A stretch of DNA of 64,000 bases from Corynebacterium vitaeruminis DSM 20294 (GCF_000550805.1 NZ_CP004353.1:2294001-2358000); one strand, 5' to 3'. Numbered from the stretch's first letter, positions 44,801 to 52,728 are shown. Notes: generated by a model from the sequence alone, not told the origin. Translations and numbers: made by a program.

Positions 44801-47800
44801 CCGGCGCGATGGTGGATGGCAGGTAGCCCGCGGTGACGTTGGTGTAGTCGGCGACCTGCTCGGCGGAGATGGTGGTGGACCAGGTGACCTGGCCATCGGC
44901 GATCTCGCCCAGGGTGCCGCCCGCCGCGACGCGGGTGAGCTCGCCCATGGCGGCCTCGGCGTCGGCCTGGGTGACCTCCGGGACGGCGCCGTGCGGGGCG
45001 TCGGCCGGGAGGGTGATGCGGATGTTGAGGTCGGTGGTGGTGCCGAAGGCGGTGGAGCCCGCCAGCGGGACGGTGAGCACGGCGTGCTCGGCGTCCTCCT
45101 CGCGCAGGGTGGAGCCGGTGGCGGAGTGGGCGGCGGAGGCGCCGTCCTCGGCGACGGTCCAGGCGCCCTTGTTGCCCAAGCGGTCGATGAGCGACAGGCT
45201 GTTGCGGCCAGCCCAGTAGGTGCCAGCGGCATCGAGCACACGGGAGACGACGCCGCGCTGCTGCTCGGCCGGGGTCTCACCGGCGGCGGTAAGGCGGTCG
45301 ATGGTGGCCTGGTTGAAGCGGTCGAACAGCTCGGCGACCGGCTCGTTGGCCTTGGTGATTCCGGCGACGGCGGAGATGCCCGGGATGATGGCGACCTGGT
45401 CGGCGTCGTAACGCTCGTCGTGGGACTGCCACAGCGAGTCGGAACGCCACCAGCGGCGCACGTCCTTGTCGATGACCGGCACGAAGTTCACCGGCTTGCC
45501 CGGGGTGCGGGCAAGGCCCAGGAACCAGGCGCGGTCGGCCGGGTGGAGCGCCACCTTGGCGTCGTAAAGCGAAGAAAGCTTCTCGACGGCTGCGCTGGGG
45601 TCCTCGTCGGCGGAAAGCGTGACCTGCGGGGTGAATTCGCCGTGATCCTGGTCGATGAGGCGGGCCTCGGCGCGCTCGAGCATAGAGACGAAGCGCTTGT
45701 ACCAGCTGATGTCCGTCCAGGCGCCCTTGTAAGGGCCGGACAGCTCGAGGTAGCGGTTGAGCCACTCGAGGTAGGTCATGCCCTCGAGGTCGCCGAAGTA
45801 GGGCTTGGCGGTCTTGGAGATGGCCTCGATGATCTCCTCGCGGCGCGCGGCCACGGCCTCGGCGTCGCCCGCGACCTCGTCGAGGAGGCGGCCTGCCTTG
45901 GCGAAGGAGTTGTCGATCTCGTGGATGTCCGCGCCCAGCTGGGAGCGGCCGGAAGCCATGCCACCGGCGGCGTTGCCGGCGCCGACCCAGCCCTCGATGC
46001 CCTTGGTCTCGACCAGCAGCTGCTTGACGGACTCGGAGGTGGTGGCCTCCTTGGTAGCCATGGCGGCGGTACCGATGAGGATGCCGTCGACCGGCATGTT
46101 CGGCAGCTCGTAGGCGTTGGCCCAGGTACCGGTGAGGTAGTCGGCCGCGCGCTCCGGGGTGCCGATGCCGCCGCCGACGCAGAGCACGACGTTGCCCTGG
46201 GCGCGGATCATGGCGTAGGTGGCAATGAGCAGCTCGTCCAGGTCCTCCCAGGAGTGGTGGCCACCGGCCTTGCCGCCCTCGAGGTGCATGATGATCGGGG
46301 TCTCGGGGACCTCCTTGGCGATCGCCAGCACGGCGCGGACCTGCTTGACCGCGCCCGGCTTGAAGGCGATCCACGGGAAGCCGCCAGCGCGCAACTCCTC
46401 GACGAGTGCGACAGCCTCGTCCTTCTCCGGGATGCCCGCGGTGATGACGATGCCGTCGATCGGGGCGCCGTTGGAGCGGGCCTTGGGCACGAGGCGCTTG
46501 CCGCCGATCTGCATCTTCCACAGGTACGGATCGAGGAACATGGAGTTGAACTGGGCGTTGACACCCGGCTTGAGCTGGGACTTCAGCTGCTCGAGGTGCT
46601 CCTCGAGGATCTCCGGGGTGACCTGGCCGCCACCGGCCAGCTCGGCCCAGTGGCCGGCGTTGGCGGCCGCGGCGACGATGGCCGGGTCGACGGTGGTCGG
46701 GGTCATGCCGGCCAGCAGCATCGGGCTGCGGCCGGTGAGCTCGGTGAACTTGGTGGCAACGCGCACGGTGCCGTTCTCGCGGACGAGCTTCGGCGCGAAG
46801 GAGTCGTAGGACTCGGGCAGGACGGGGGCCTCGCCCGCGTCGAAGAGGGCGGCCTGTCCGGCGTCGGTGGAGACGGCCAGGGGGACGGCGCCGCGGCCCG
46901 CGATGAGCGGCTCGGTCAGCGAGACCACGCCGGTATCGGGGCCGACGTCGAGCAGCCACTTGGCACCGGACTCGAGCGCGGAGGCGACGTCGCCCGGCCA
47001 GTTGGTCTCGGTGACCATGACGTCCTGGGCGTTGGCGCGCGCGAGGTCGGCGTCGAGGCCGACGGTCTTCGCCCACTCCACGACCTGCTCGACGCCAGCC
47101 TGCATGGCCGGGTGGTGGAAGCCGACCTGGACCGGGAGCGGGTTGACGACCGGCGCGAACGCCTTGCCGCCGCGCTCCTTGTTCTCGATGGCCTTGGCGT
47201 CCTTGGCTGCCAGCTTGCCCAGCAGCTGGATGACCTTCTGGTTGTCGTCCGGGCGGCCGACGAGCACGTAGCCGGTGCGGCCGTTGCGCAGGCCGACGAC
47301 CGGGCGCACGTCGGCGTCGACGTCCGCGCAGGCCTTGGCGATGGCCTGCTCCAGCTGCTCGCGGGTGATCCCGTCGATGGAGATCATCGGCATGGCCTCG
47401 CCCTGGGCGACGAGCCCGGTCTGGCGGGCGCGGCGGGTGATGGCGGCGCCGATGAGCTGCGCCACGGCGAGCACCTCGGCGGCGCGGGTGAGGTCCTTGA
47501 GCGCGGTGACACCCAGGCAGCCCTGGGAGTGGCCGATGGCGGTGGCAGCGGACTCGAGGTCGAGGCCCTGGGACTCGAGCTGGTCGAGGACGGCCAGCTG
47601 GGAGACGAGGATGCCCGGCACGCTCACGGCCGCCTGGGTCGTGTCGATCCGGGCGTCCTCTGCGTTGGCCCAGGCCATCGGGTCGAAGCCGAAGGGGCGG
47701 GTGCCCGCCAGCTCGTCAGCGACGGGGGCGAGAAGGCTCGCGGCCTGTTCGACGATCGGGGTCACGGTGCGTGCCGCCCCGCGGGCGGTCGCCGTGCGCA

Positions 47801-47915
47801 GGGTCTTCAGCCAATCAAAGCCCTGTCCCGCGAAGACGAGGGCGAAAGGCTCTTCGCCGAAAGAAGCGACGAGGCGGTCTGTGCCACGCGCAGCCTGCAT
47901 GCTGTGTTCGGTCAC
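38865..47915 (-). CDS. fas: Type I fatty acid synthase (multifunctional)
   Basis: 3,016 residues from GTG 47915 (AGGAG ten bases upstream; the frame runs on to 48092 without homology). Bacterial FAS-I order: acetyltransferase (GHSQG, Ser130), enoyl reductase (AGMTPTTVDPAIVAAAANAGHW, ~430-760), dehydratase, malonyl/palmitoyl transferase (FPGQGIQSQGMG; GHSVGEY, Ser1404), ACP (EGVSSRRNQLLLDLG, phosphopantetheine Ser1775 or 1776), ketoreductase (VTGASPNSIAAAVLAKLLAGG) and ketosynthase (VAACATAAVS, Cys2660; SKHDTSTNAND and LTGHAKGGAAAF). Makes C16-C18 acyl-CoA for phospholipids and mycolates. No phosphopantetheinyl transferase domain; AcpS is encoded at 23880-24272. Corynebacteria have one or two FAS-I; only this one is in view. 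Confidence 0.95.
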   Translation of the reverse strand: MTEHSMQAARGTDRLVASFGEEPFALVFAGQGFDWLKTLRTATARGAARTVTPIVEQAASLLAPVADELAGTRPFGFDPMAWANAEDARIDTTQAAVSVPGILVSQLAVLDQLESQGLDLESAATAIGHSQGCLGVTALKDLTRAAEVLAVAQLIGAAITRRARQTGLVAQGEAMPMISIDGITREQLEQAIAKACADVDADVRPVVGLRNGRTGYVLVGRPDDNQKVIQLLGKLAAKDAKAIENKERGGKAFAPVVNPLPVQVGFHHPAMQAGVEQVVEWAKTVGLDADLARANAQDVMVTETNWPGDVASALESGAKWLLDVGPDTGVVSLTEPLIAGRGAVPLAVSTDAGQAALFDAGEAPVLPESYDSFAPKLVRENGTVRVATKFTELTGRSPMLLAGMTPTTVDPAIVAAAANAGHWAELAGGGQVTPEILEEHLEQLKSQLKPGVNAQFNSMFLDPYLWKMQIGGKRLVPKARSNGAPIDGIVITAGIPEKDEAVALVEELRAGGFPWIAFKPGAVKQVRAVLAIAKEVPETPIIMHLEGGKAGGHHSWEDLDELLIATYAMIRAQGNVVLCVGGGIGTPERAADYLTGTWANAYELPNMPVDGILIGTAAMATKEATTSESVKQLLVETKGIEGWVGAGNAAGGMASGRSQLGADIHEIDNSFAKAGRLLDEVAGDAEAVAARREEIIEAISKTAKPYFGDLEGMTYLEWLNRYLELSGPYKGAWTDISWYKRFVSMLERAEARLIDQDHGEFTPQVTLSADEDPSAAVEKLSSLYDAKVALHPADRAWFLGLARTPGKPVNFVPVIDKDVRRWWRSDSLWQSHDERYDADQVAIIPGISAVAGITKANEPVAELFDRFNQATIDRLTAAGETPAEQQRGVVSRVLDAAGTYWAGRNSLSLIDRLGNKGAWTVAEDGASAAHSATGSTLREEDAEHAVLTVPLAGSTAFGTTTDLNIRITLPADAPHGAVPEVTQADAEAAMGELTRVAAGGTLGEIADGQVTWSTTISAEQVADYTNVTAGYLPSTIAPAGTAPDVLVGKAWPAIFAAVKSAVIPGTESDSVVEGMLSLVHLEHHITMLTELDLALAEGTRIDVAARAEEVADTEIGRIVVIRAELNADGKPLAKLSERMAIRGRRGDATARTNTSALPTHVDAPRSFRAQATVTAPTSMKPFAIVSGDRNPIHVSDTAAKLAGLPDGVIVHGMWTSAVAELIAAGAYSDETVNTAANRVVEYTATMLAPVLPGQDVEFIVERSGIDTRPGHGEVREVTATVDGQLVLTATAVMAAPTTFYAFPGQGIQSQGMGMDARTRSAAARDVWDRADRHTRTKLGFSVLEIVQNNPQEVVVEGERFHHPKGVLFLTQFTQVAMATLGVAQIAEMREAHALNQRAWFAGHSVGEYNALAAYAAVLSLENVVEIVYRRGLTMHRLVERDAEGNSNYGLAALRPHKMGLTADNVFDYVAEVAKQSGEFLEIVNYNLAGKQYAVAGTTKGLKALAADAESKAPGMRAFIQIPGIDVPFHSSHLLGGVDAFREHLDSLIPADIDLDTLVGRYIPNLVARPFELTEDFARSILEVVDAPIVRDIVDNFAEHAANPVKLGRTLLVELLAWQFASPVRWIETQDLLLRSEDQGGLGAERFVEVGVGSAPTLANMMAQTAVMPQYAGRSIEILNVERERAVVFASDEFVREVAEAPVEEAAAAPENVATASAPVPVEAAPAPVATGGPRPDDIAFTPGDATEMLIALWTKVRPDQMGASDSIEALVEGVSSRRNQLLLDLGVEFGLGAIDGAADAELNDLKATVTRMAKGYSAFGPVLSDAAADALRRITGPTGKRPAYIAERVTGTWELGQGWADHVVAEVVIGAREGASLRGGDLATLAPAAPSSASDLDSLIDAAVQAVAAKRGVAVSMPGGGAAAGGAVVDSAALEAVTGKEGVLAATARTILSNLGLDEPANTAALDDADADAALFELVSRELGSDWPRQVAPGFDADKAVQIDDRWASAREDLTRVALGEIDAADIDVTGTGEAVARQAEYLGLGELAAQARETAALEYAGDIAVVTGASPNSIAAAVLAKLLAGGATVVATTSSLSHSRLEYYKRLYRKSARGAAALWVVPANLSSFADLDSVIEWIGNEQTTTVNGASKLLKPAMKPTLLFPFAAPRVSGSLQEVGPQTEMQMRLLLWSVERLIAGLSAIGTDTHVGQRLHVVLPGSPNRGRFGGDGAYGEAKASLDALVNRWNAENSWKPNTSLAHVLIGWVRGTGLMGGNDPLVAAVEAAGVTTFSTEEMAANLVKQIAPEVREAAATAPVVADFTGGLGENDINLAELARNAERDAAGPEDLEAPATVKALPTPYRPFVETTPDFSGQVSQDLDDMVVIVGAGELGPWGSARTRFDAELTGDLSAAGVAELAWTMGLIHWDNDPKPGWYDADDEAVAEEDIYERFHDEVLGRVGVRRYHDDFGMVDNLAPELTTIYLDQDLSFNVSSKEAAKTFVESEPELTTAFFDEENDEWIVTRKAGSAVRVPRRMAMSRFVGGQIPEGFDPSVYGIPADMCDNLDRVALWNIVCTVDAFLSSGFSPAELLAAMHPSRVSSTQGTGLGGMESMRSLYIDGMLGEPRANDILQEALPNVMAAHVMQSYVGGYGQMIHPVAACATAAVSVEEGVDKIKLGKSDFVVAGGYDDLSIEGITGFGDMAATADSNEMTAKGIEDRYFSRANDRRRGGFVESAGGGTVLLSRASFAAEMGLPVLGVVGFAESFADGAHTSIPAPGLGALGAARGGVKSRLAKQLAKVGVSADDIAIISKHDTSTNANDPNESDLHERIAHAIGRADGNPLYVISQKTLTGHAKGGAAAFQMIGLTQVLRSGQVPANRSLDCVDPVLAKHEHLVWLREPLDLSAKAPKAGLVTSLGFGHVSALVAVVHPAAFAEAVAKENGEEALAAWRERAEAREAAGLHRILEGMHGGAALFERPVDRNLGATGNAAKEREAAVLLDENARLVDGVLHPASKS

Positions 47916-48201
47916 CGGAAAATACTCCTGTTTGACTTGTTCGTTGTCGTGTTGACGTTCTTGCCGTGTGGGTGGCGAACCAAAAAGGCTTTGGTCCCTC
48001 CCGCATTCGCGCGTCCCTGCCCGCGGCGGGCAAGGTGCGTCGATGCCACGGCACGCACACGCGTGCCACGACACCCAAAAAGTTTTGCCCACCTAATATG
48101 CCATAAAAGGTGAGGGTTTTGTCATCTTTCGAGTACCCCGGCGTGTCATAAATCTCAATTGATGCCCGCTATGACGATGTTGGCAATATTGGCAAAAACG
48201 C

Positions 48202-48375
48202 CTAGGAGCTGCGCAAAGCCTCTTCGACGGCCTGTTTCACGGCCTCGAGATCCTGCGCCCCATTCTCCCCCGCAGGCGTCTCGAAGATCTCGCACGGCCC
48301 CGCCTCTTCCGCGTCCGCCCGGACAGAAATCTTCTTCGCGGCCACATATTCGTCGAAATCGCAGGAGATGCTCAT
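48202..48375 (-). CDS. Small hypothetical protein
   Basis: 57 residues, starting MSISCDFDEYVAAKKISVRADAEEA. Acidic (about a quarter Asp/Glu), no TM helix, ends KQAVEEALRSS. GC-rich codon pattern and convincing GC3 favour a real gene; I do not recognise a family and see no clear ribosome binding site. Sits alone upstream of fas on the same strand, divergent from the lipoprotein gene. A TTG at 48384 is another start. Confidence 0.45.
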   Translation of the reverse strand: MSISCDFDEYVAAKKISVRADAEEAGPCEIFETPAGENGAQDLEAVKQAVEEALRSS

Positions 48376-48458
48376 GACAAACAATTTTAGATGTTTTAAG
48401 CTAAGATTCTCCTTAACGTTTTCTTATTTCCTCACGCCTCATGTATAGGAACTCTTAT

Positions 48459-48971
48459 ATGCGCCACACCTTCGGCGTTGTTGGCGTCCTCGGCGCCGCG
48501 CTTCTGCTTTCCGCCTGCTCCACCCAGCAGGTCACCCCGCTCGCAGTCACCGTCAACGAGACCGCCACCGAGGCGACCCCCAGCGGCGTCTCCTCCCCCA
48601 CCGCCACCGTCAGCGCCGATACGTCCACGCGGGTCACGGGCACCGCCATCACCATCGCCGCCGCCGAGCCCGTCGCCCACATCACCGGCGACCACACCGT
48701 CATGGGCTGCGGCGTCCCCTCGATCCACGCGATCGGCACCACCTTCTACAACGACGGCACCACCGCGTACACCGAGGACTGCGCCACCCTCATGAAGGCC
48801 CAAGCCGCCGCGGGCGAGGGCGCCATCCGCTGCCCCGGGACCACCACCTTCGTCACCGACCCCCAGGGCTGCCTGTCCAGCGCCAGCTCCTCCAACCCAG
48901 CGCTCGACTTCATCAACAACCTGCGCCTGCCCCAGTTCTGCGACATTTTCCCCCAAGACCGCAGCTGCTAG
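48459..48971 (+). CDS. Putative lipoprotein
   Basis: About 170 residues. Lipoprotein signal peptide MRHTFGVVGVLGAALLLSACS with lipobox LSAC (Cys20), then a Thr/Ser/Ala-rich linker (residues ~22-70), then a compact domain with four or more Cys (VMGCGVPSIHAIG, YTEDCATLMKAQ, IRCPGTT, GCLSS, FCDIFPQDRSC) that may be disulfide-bonded outside the membrane. No family recognised. ATG 48459 preferred over 48441 because the positively charged signal start follows it directly. Confidence 0.7.
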   Translation: MRHTFGVVGVLGAALLLSACSTQQVTPLAVTVNETATEATPSGVSSPTATVSADTSTRVTGTAITIAAAEPVAHITGDHTVMGCGVPSIHAIGTTFYNDGTTAYTEDCATLMKAQAAAGEGAIRCPGTTTFVTDPQGCLSSASSSNPALDFINNLRLPQFCDIFPQDRSC

Positions 48972-48979
48972 CGCTGTCG

Positions 48980-49021
48980 CTTGTCGACGGCCAAAGGCCG
49001 CGAACCTTGGCGTCGACAAGC
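48980..49021. repeat. Inverted pair of dispersed repeat copies
   Basis: GCTTGTCGACG and CGTCGACAAGC face each other across 20 bases, making an 11-bp perfect stem directly behind the lipoprotein stop. Two copies of the dispersed repeat in opposite orientation; in this place the pair could act as terminator, though no T-run follows. Confidence 0.65.
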
Positions 49022-49129
49022 AGCAGCCACCATCGGGTGGTGAGTTTCCTTTTCAACGCCTGCTCAGGGTAAGAAGAAAACTGAGCCGCGGCATCCCCCT
49101 CGCGCCGCCGCGCAAGAAAGGAACTCGCC

Positions 49130-49828
49130 ATGAGCGTGAGCTCGGGACAGTATAAGAGCCCGTTTTTCCGTCAGATCCTCGCCTGGATCGCCCTTGTCCT
49201 CGGACTGCTCGTCATGTTCGCCGCGGGGATCTCCCTCGACAGCGTGCTGTTCGGCCTGGCCCTCATCGTGCCCGCCGGGTGGTGGTTCCTGCACGAGCGC
49301 GCCGTGAGACGCAACCCGACCGGCCCCCGACTCAAGCGCCACTGGGGCATGATCTCGGCCGTGGCGGCGGCGCTCTTCGTCGCGGGAGGGGCCGCCGCCC
49401 CCGACCCCGAGCCCACCGTTGAGCCTGCCAGCGACACGGCCACGGTAACCTCGACCAGCGCCGCGCCAACTGCCAGCAAGACGGCGAGCAAAACCACGAG
49501 CACGGCCTCAAGCACGACCACGCGCGCGACGACGTCCTCCGCCGAGCCCACGCCCACGATCCCGGCCACCGGCGAGGCCGTAGTCGCCGACCTCCCAGCG
49601 GCCGACGCCCACGCCGACGTCCCAGCCGTTACACCCGCCCCCGTGCAGCAGAACTTCGTCGCCCCGGTGGCCCCCGCGGCGGTGCCCGCGCAGGAGGCCC
49701 CCGCGCAGTCGGCCTACTACGCCAACTGCGCCGCCGCCCGCGCCGCCGGCGCCGCTCCCCTGTACGCTGGGTCCCCCGGCTACCGAGCCGCCCTCGACCG
49801 CGACAACGACGGCGTCGCCTGCGAGTAG
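49130..49828 (+). CDS. Membrane protein with C-terminal excalibur domain
   Basis: 232 residues. Two TM helices (ILAWIALVLGLLVMFAAGIS, residues ~15-34; VLFGLALIVPAGWWFL, ~38-53) and a third hydrophobic stretch (MISAVAAALFVAGGAAA, ~74-90); then a ~100-residue low-complexity Thr/Ala/Pro linker; the last 36 residues (YYANCAAARAAGAAPLYAGSPGYRAALDRDNDGVACE) are an excalibur domain with the DRDNDGVACE calcium-loop motif. Excalibur domains are extracellular and often linked to nucleases or cell-wall proteins; no enzyme domain is present here. Confidence 0.85.
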   Translation: MSVSSGQYKSPFFRQILAWIALVLGLLVMFAAGISLDSVLFGLALIVPAGWWFLHERAVRRNPTGPRLKRHWGMISAVAAALFVAGGAAAPDPEPTVEPASDTATVTSTSAAPTASKTASKTTSTASSTTTRATTSSAEPTPTIPATGEAVVADLPAADAHADVPAVTPAPVQQNFVAPVAPAAVPAQEAPAQSAYYANCAAARAAGAAPLYAGSPGYRAALDRDNDGVACE

Positions 49829-49846
49829 CCCACTCCCCCAATCGCC

Positions 49847-49885
49847 GAAGCGGCCGGCCCCCGCATCGAGGACCGGCCGCTTTTT
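49847..49885 (+). terminator. Terminator behind excalibur gene
   Basis: AAGCGGCCGG and CCGGCCGCTT arms, then TTTTT; it also abuts the 3' end of the convergent tRNA-Leu. Confidence 0.85.
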
Positions 49886-49886
49886 G

Positions 49887-49968
<82 letters not shown>

Positions 49969-50124
49969 AAAGCATTCGTGGTGCGAGACGCACCCGATGC
50001 ACGAATTCACAGTATAAGGGGTGCCCGCGCGTTTTTGCCAAATCCCCAATCGGGGTGCGGTTAACGCGCCTTTTTGAGGGCACGGTCCTCAAACTTTGGT
50101 TGGAACAAGGTAGAGTATCCCCTT

Positions 50125-50556
50125 GTGAGTTCCCAACCTGATACCCCGCGTCCAGCGTCGAAGGGCCGACACTTCAAAGTCCGCGTGTGGCACGTGTTGT
50201 TCCTCATCGTCCTCGTCGCGGCGACGTTGGGCCTCGCGTGGTGGCAATGGACGAGGTTCCGCTCCGGCTCGGGCACGTTCCAGAACCTAGGCTACGCCTT
50301 CCAGTGGCCGTTCTTCGGGGCCTTCTTCGTCTTCGCCTACAAGAAGATCCTCGAGTACGAGAACGACAAGTACGACCAGGAGCACGGGATCTCCGCCGAC
50401 GGCGAGCCTGCCGAGCCGACCACCTACGTCGCGCCGGTGAAGAAGTCCGGCCCCGAGGAGATCGACGCCGACTTCATGCCCGAACGCCCCACCATGAGCG
50501 TTGAGGAATTCAACCAACAGTTTCAGCCGCGCCGTCATCGCGGGGAGAACAACTAG
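50125..50556 (+). CDS. Small membrane protein (Rv1343c/LprD-like position)
   Basis: 143 residues from GTG 50125. One TM helix in VRVWHVLFLIVLVAATLGLAWW (~15-36) followed by WQWTRFRSGSGTFQNLGYAFQWPFFGAFFVFAYKKILEYEN, a motif-rich segment conserved in actinobacterial proteins of this locus, and an acidic cytosolic tail. Function unknown. A -10 TAGAGT lies at 50111-50116, eight bases before the GTG, so the transcript is probably leaderless; this supports GTG 50125 over ATG 50074. The DUF3817 gene follows after nine bases. Confidence 0.8.
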   Translation: MSSQPDTPRPASKGRHFKVRVWHVLFLIVLVAATLGLAWWQWTRFRSGSGTFQNLGYAFQWPFFGAFFVFAYKKILEYENDKYDQEHGISADGEPAEPTTYVAPVKKSGPEEIDADFMPERPTMSVEEFNQQFQPRRHRGENN

Positions 50557-50565
50557 TTTTCAAGG

Positions 50566-50928
50566 ATGAATATGACTAACTCGAACACCATTCACCCAGA
50601 GCGCAAGCGCCGCGTTGCCCAGGCCTTAAGGCTGTTCTCCATCGCGGCATGGGTCACCGGTGTGTGGCTCCTCGTGCTGGTTACCCGCATGATTCTCGAC
50701 TACGGCCTGCACATGGACATCCCGACCTGGGCCCGCTACATCGGCCAGGTCCACGGCTTCTTCTACATGCTGTACCTGGTCGCCACCTTGAACCTGGGCA
50801 CCAAGGCGCGCTGGGAGCCAGCGAAGTGGGTCGTCACCGCGCTGGCCGGCACCATCCCGTTCCTGTCCTTCTTCGTGGAGAACTGGCGCCGCAAGGAAGT
50901 GACCAAGGAGTTCCAGCTCGATCAGTAG
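50566..50928 (+). CDS. DUF3817 integral membrane protein
   Basis: 120 residues with three TM helices (LRLFSIAAWVTGVWLLVLVTRMIL; IGQVHGFFYMLYLVATLNLG; WVVTALAGTIPFLSFFVE) and the conserved HGxxY of DUF3817. M. tuberculosis has the homologue (Rv1342c) in the same relation to rdgB and rph, convergent. Function unknown. Confidence 0.88.
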   Translation: MNMTNSNTIHPERKRRVAQALRLFSIAAWVTGVWLLVLVTRMILDYGLHMDIPTWARYIGQVHGFFYMLYLVATLNLGTKARWEPAKWVVTALAGTIPFLSFFVENWRRKEVTKEFQLDQ

Positions 50929-50973
50929 CAGTCGCTTCACGACGACGCGCTGCCCCAGACGGCGCTTTTTCTT

Positions 50974-51007
50974 GCCCGCGGGATGCCCCGCGGGCTGTTT
51001 TCTTTTT
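50974..51007 (+). terminator. Terminator behind DUF3817 gene
   Basis: GCCCGCGG / CCGCGGGC stem with GATGCC loop, then TGTTTTCTTTTT. Confidence 0.8.
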
Positions 51008-51061
51008 GGCGCTGTCGCGCCGCGGCTAAAGCCTCCGCCCGGATTCCGGCAGACCGGCACC

Positions 51062-51313
51062 CGGCTTGCAAAGAAGCGCTTTTTTGACGAGCCCTCGCCC
51101 GAAAAACCGCAGGTGGCGTTTTCCCGGGACTGTCAAAGAAGCGCTCGTTTGCCCGAAACCCGCCAGCCGCACCGCCAGGTGCGCGGATTCGGGCCACGCC
51201 CCGGCAAATCGCCGCGCATCTGTGCCCCGCCCGCACCCAAACGCGCAGGTCGCCTCCCCGCGAAAACGACAAACGCGCGGATTCTGGCCGAGCCCGGCCA
51301 GAATCCGCGCATC
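51062..51313. repeat. Repeat-rich intergenic block between DUF3817 gene and rdgB
   Basis: No credible gene. AAAGAAGCGCT occurs at about 51069 and 51135. GCGCGGATTCGGGCC (51180 onward) and GCGCGGATTCTGGCC (51275 onward) are 14/15 identical, each followed by a partner CCGCGCATCTG. The second pair forms a perfect 16-bp stem, 51275-51290 with 51295-51310, around AGCC; on the minus strand it sits behind rdgB and is followed by T-rich sequence, so it can act as the rdgB terminator. The block looks like two diverged copies of one hairpin element. Confidence 0.6.
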
Positions 51314-51341
51314 TGAGTAAAAGGCTGCAGTCCTGGTGCCG

Positions 51342-51959
51342 CTAGGCGGCCAGCCCCCGGATCACCTCCACCAGCTGCGCCAGCGCACGCGCGCGGTGGG
51401 AGATCGCGTTCTTCTCCTCCGGCGCCATCTCGGCGGACGCGCGCCTGGTACCCGCGGCGTCCTCCTCGGCGGGGACGAACAGCGGGTCGTAGCCGAAGCC
51501 GTTCTCGCCCTGCTCTGCGCGCAGCAGGCGCCCCGGCCAGCGGCCCTCGACCACGTGCTCCTCGCCGGAGGGGGTCACCAGCGCGCACACGGAGACGAAG
51601 GCGGCCTGGCGGCGCTCGTCGGGCACGTCGGCCATCTGGGCCAGAAGCAGGTCGTTGTTGGCCTGGTCGTCGCCGTGGGAGCCCGACCAGCGCGCGGACA
51701 GCGTGCCCGGCATGCCGTTGAGCTCGTCGACGGCGATGCCGGAGTCGTCGGCGATCGTCACGAGCCCGGAGTGGGCGACGCCAGCGCGGGCCTTGATGAG
51801 CGCGTTGTCCGCGAAGGTCCGGCCGTCCTCGACCGGCTCCGGGTAGGATGCGACAGCGGACAAGGGCAGCACCTCGACGCCCGAGATCCCCGCGCCCTCG
51901 AGGATGACCACCAGCTCGCGGAGCTTCTTTGCGTTGTTGGAGGCAAGCAGGATTTGCAT
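51342..51959 (-). CDS. rdgB: Non-canonical purine NTP pyrophosphatase RdgB
   Basis: 205 residues, HAM1/ITPase family: SNNAKKLREL at the N-terminus, ADDSGIAVDELNGMPGTLSARWSG (~69-92), GENGFGYDPLFVP and the C-terminal EKNAISHRARAL. Hydrolyses dITP, dXTP and related nucleotides to keep them out of DNA. Stop of rph and start of rdgB are two bases apart, so they form one operon (with the upstream metallo-hydrolase and murI). Confidence 0.94.
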   Translation of the reverse strand: MQILLASNNAKKLRELVVILEGAGISGVEVLPLSAVASYPEPVEDGRTFADNALIKARAGVAHSGLVTIADDSGIAVDELNGMPGTLSARWSGSHGDDQANNDLLLAQMADVPDERRQAAFVSVCALVTPSGEEHVVEGRWPGRLLRAEQGENGFGYDPLFVPAEEDAAGTRRASAEMAPEEKNAISHRARALAQLVEVIRGLAA

Positions 51960-51961
51960 CT

Positions 51962-52693
51962 TTAGATCCCCAGCGCGGCCTTCTGGGCCGCGATCAGCTC
52001 GCGGCAGCCCTTCTCCGCGTAGTCGAGAAGCTCGCCGAGCTGGGCGCGGCCGAAGGTGTTGTGCTCGCCGGTGCCCTGGATCTCGACGAACTCGCCCGAG
52101 TCGGTCATGACCACGTTCATGTCCACCTCGGCGCGGGAGTCCTCCTCGTAGGGCAGGTCGAGGCAGACGTGGCCGTCGATGAGGCCGACGGAGACGGCGG
52201 CCACCGGCGGGAGCAGCGGCTCGCCCGGGACCACGCCCGCGGCCTTGAGGGCGGCGATCGCGTCGGCAAGCGCGACGTAGGCGCCGGTGATCGAGGCGGT
52301 GCGGGTGCCGCCGTCGGCCTGAAGCACGTCGCAGTCGATGTTGATGGTGTTCTCACCCAGCTCTGACAGGTCCACGGCGGCGCGCAGCGAGCGGCCCACT
52401 AGGCGGGAAATCTCGTGGGTGCGGCCCTTGACCTTGCCCTTCATGGACTCGCGCGGCATGCGCTCGTGGGTCGCGGCCGGGAGCATGGCGTACTCGGCCG
52501 TCAGCCATCCCTCGCCGGAGTCCTTCTTGAAGCGCGGCACGCCGAACTCGATGGAGGCGGTGCACATGACGCGGGTGTTGCCGAACTCGACGAGCACGCT
52601 GCCCGCGGGGTTGGTGGTGAACCCGCGGGTGATCTTCACGGTGCGCATCTGGTCGGTGGCGCGCCCATCGGCGCGGGTGAAAGTTTCAGTCAT
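51962..52693 (-). CDS. rph: Ribonuclease PH
   Basis: 243 residues, phosphorolytic 3'-5' exoribonuclease that trims tRNA precursors. N-terminal [19 protein letters not shown], catalytic/phosphate region [45 protein letters not shown] and [14 protein letters not shown] at the C-terminus. Length is typical for the family. Confidence 0.95.
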   Translation of the reverse strand: MTETFTRADGRATDQMRTVKITRGFTTNPAGSVLVEFGNTRVMCTASIEFGVPRFKKDSGEGWLTAEYAMLPAATHERMPRESMKGKVKGRTHEISRLVGRSLRAAVDLSELGENTINIDCDVLQADGGTRTASITGAYVALADAIAALKAAGVVPGEPLLPPVAAVSVGLIDGHVCLDLPYEEDSRAEVDMNVVMTDSGEFVEIQGTGEHNTFGRAQLGELLDYAEKGCRELIAAQKAALGI

Positions 52694-52728
52694 GGCTCAA
52701 ACCTTACCCCGGCACGGGCGCCCAGCCA

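Noticed and set aside
47916..48092. 59-codon extension of fas
   Set aside because: Cys/Arg-rich and without similarity to FAS N-termini; GTG 47915 is preceded by AGGAG.
42330..48113. A 1,927-codon open frame on the plus strand opposite fas, and another of 850 codons at 39237-41789
   Set aside because: Both mirror the third-position GC bias of fas; repetitive Gly/Val/Asp-rich composition and no domain. The fas frame has all catalytic motifs.
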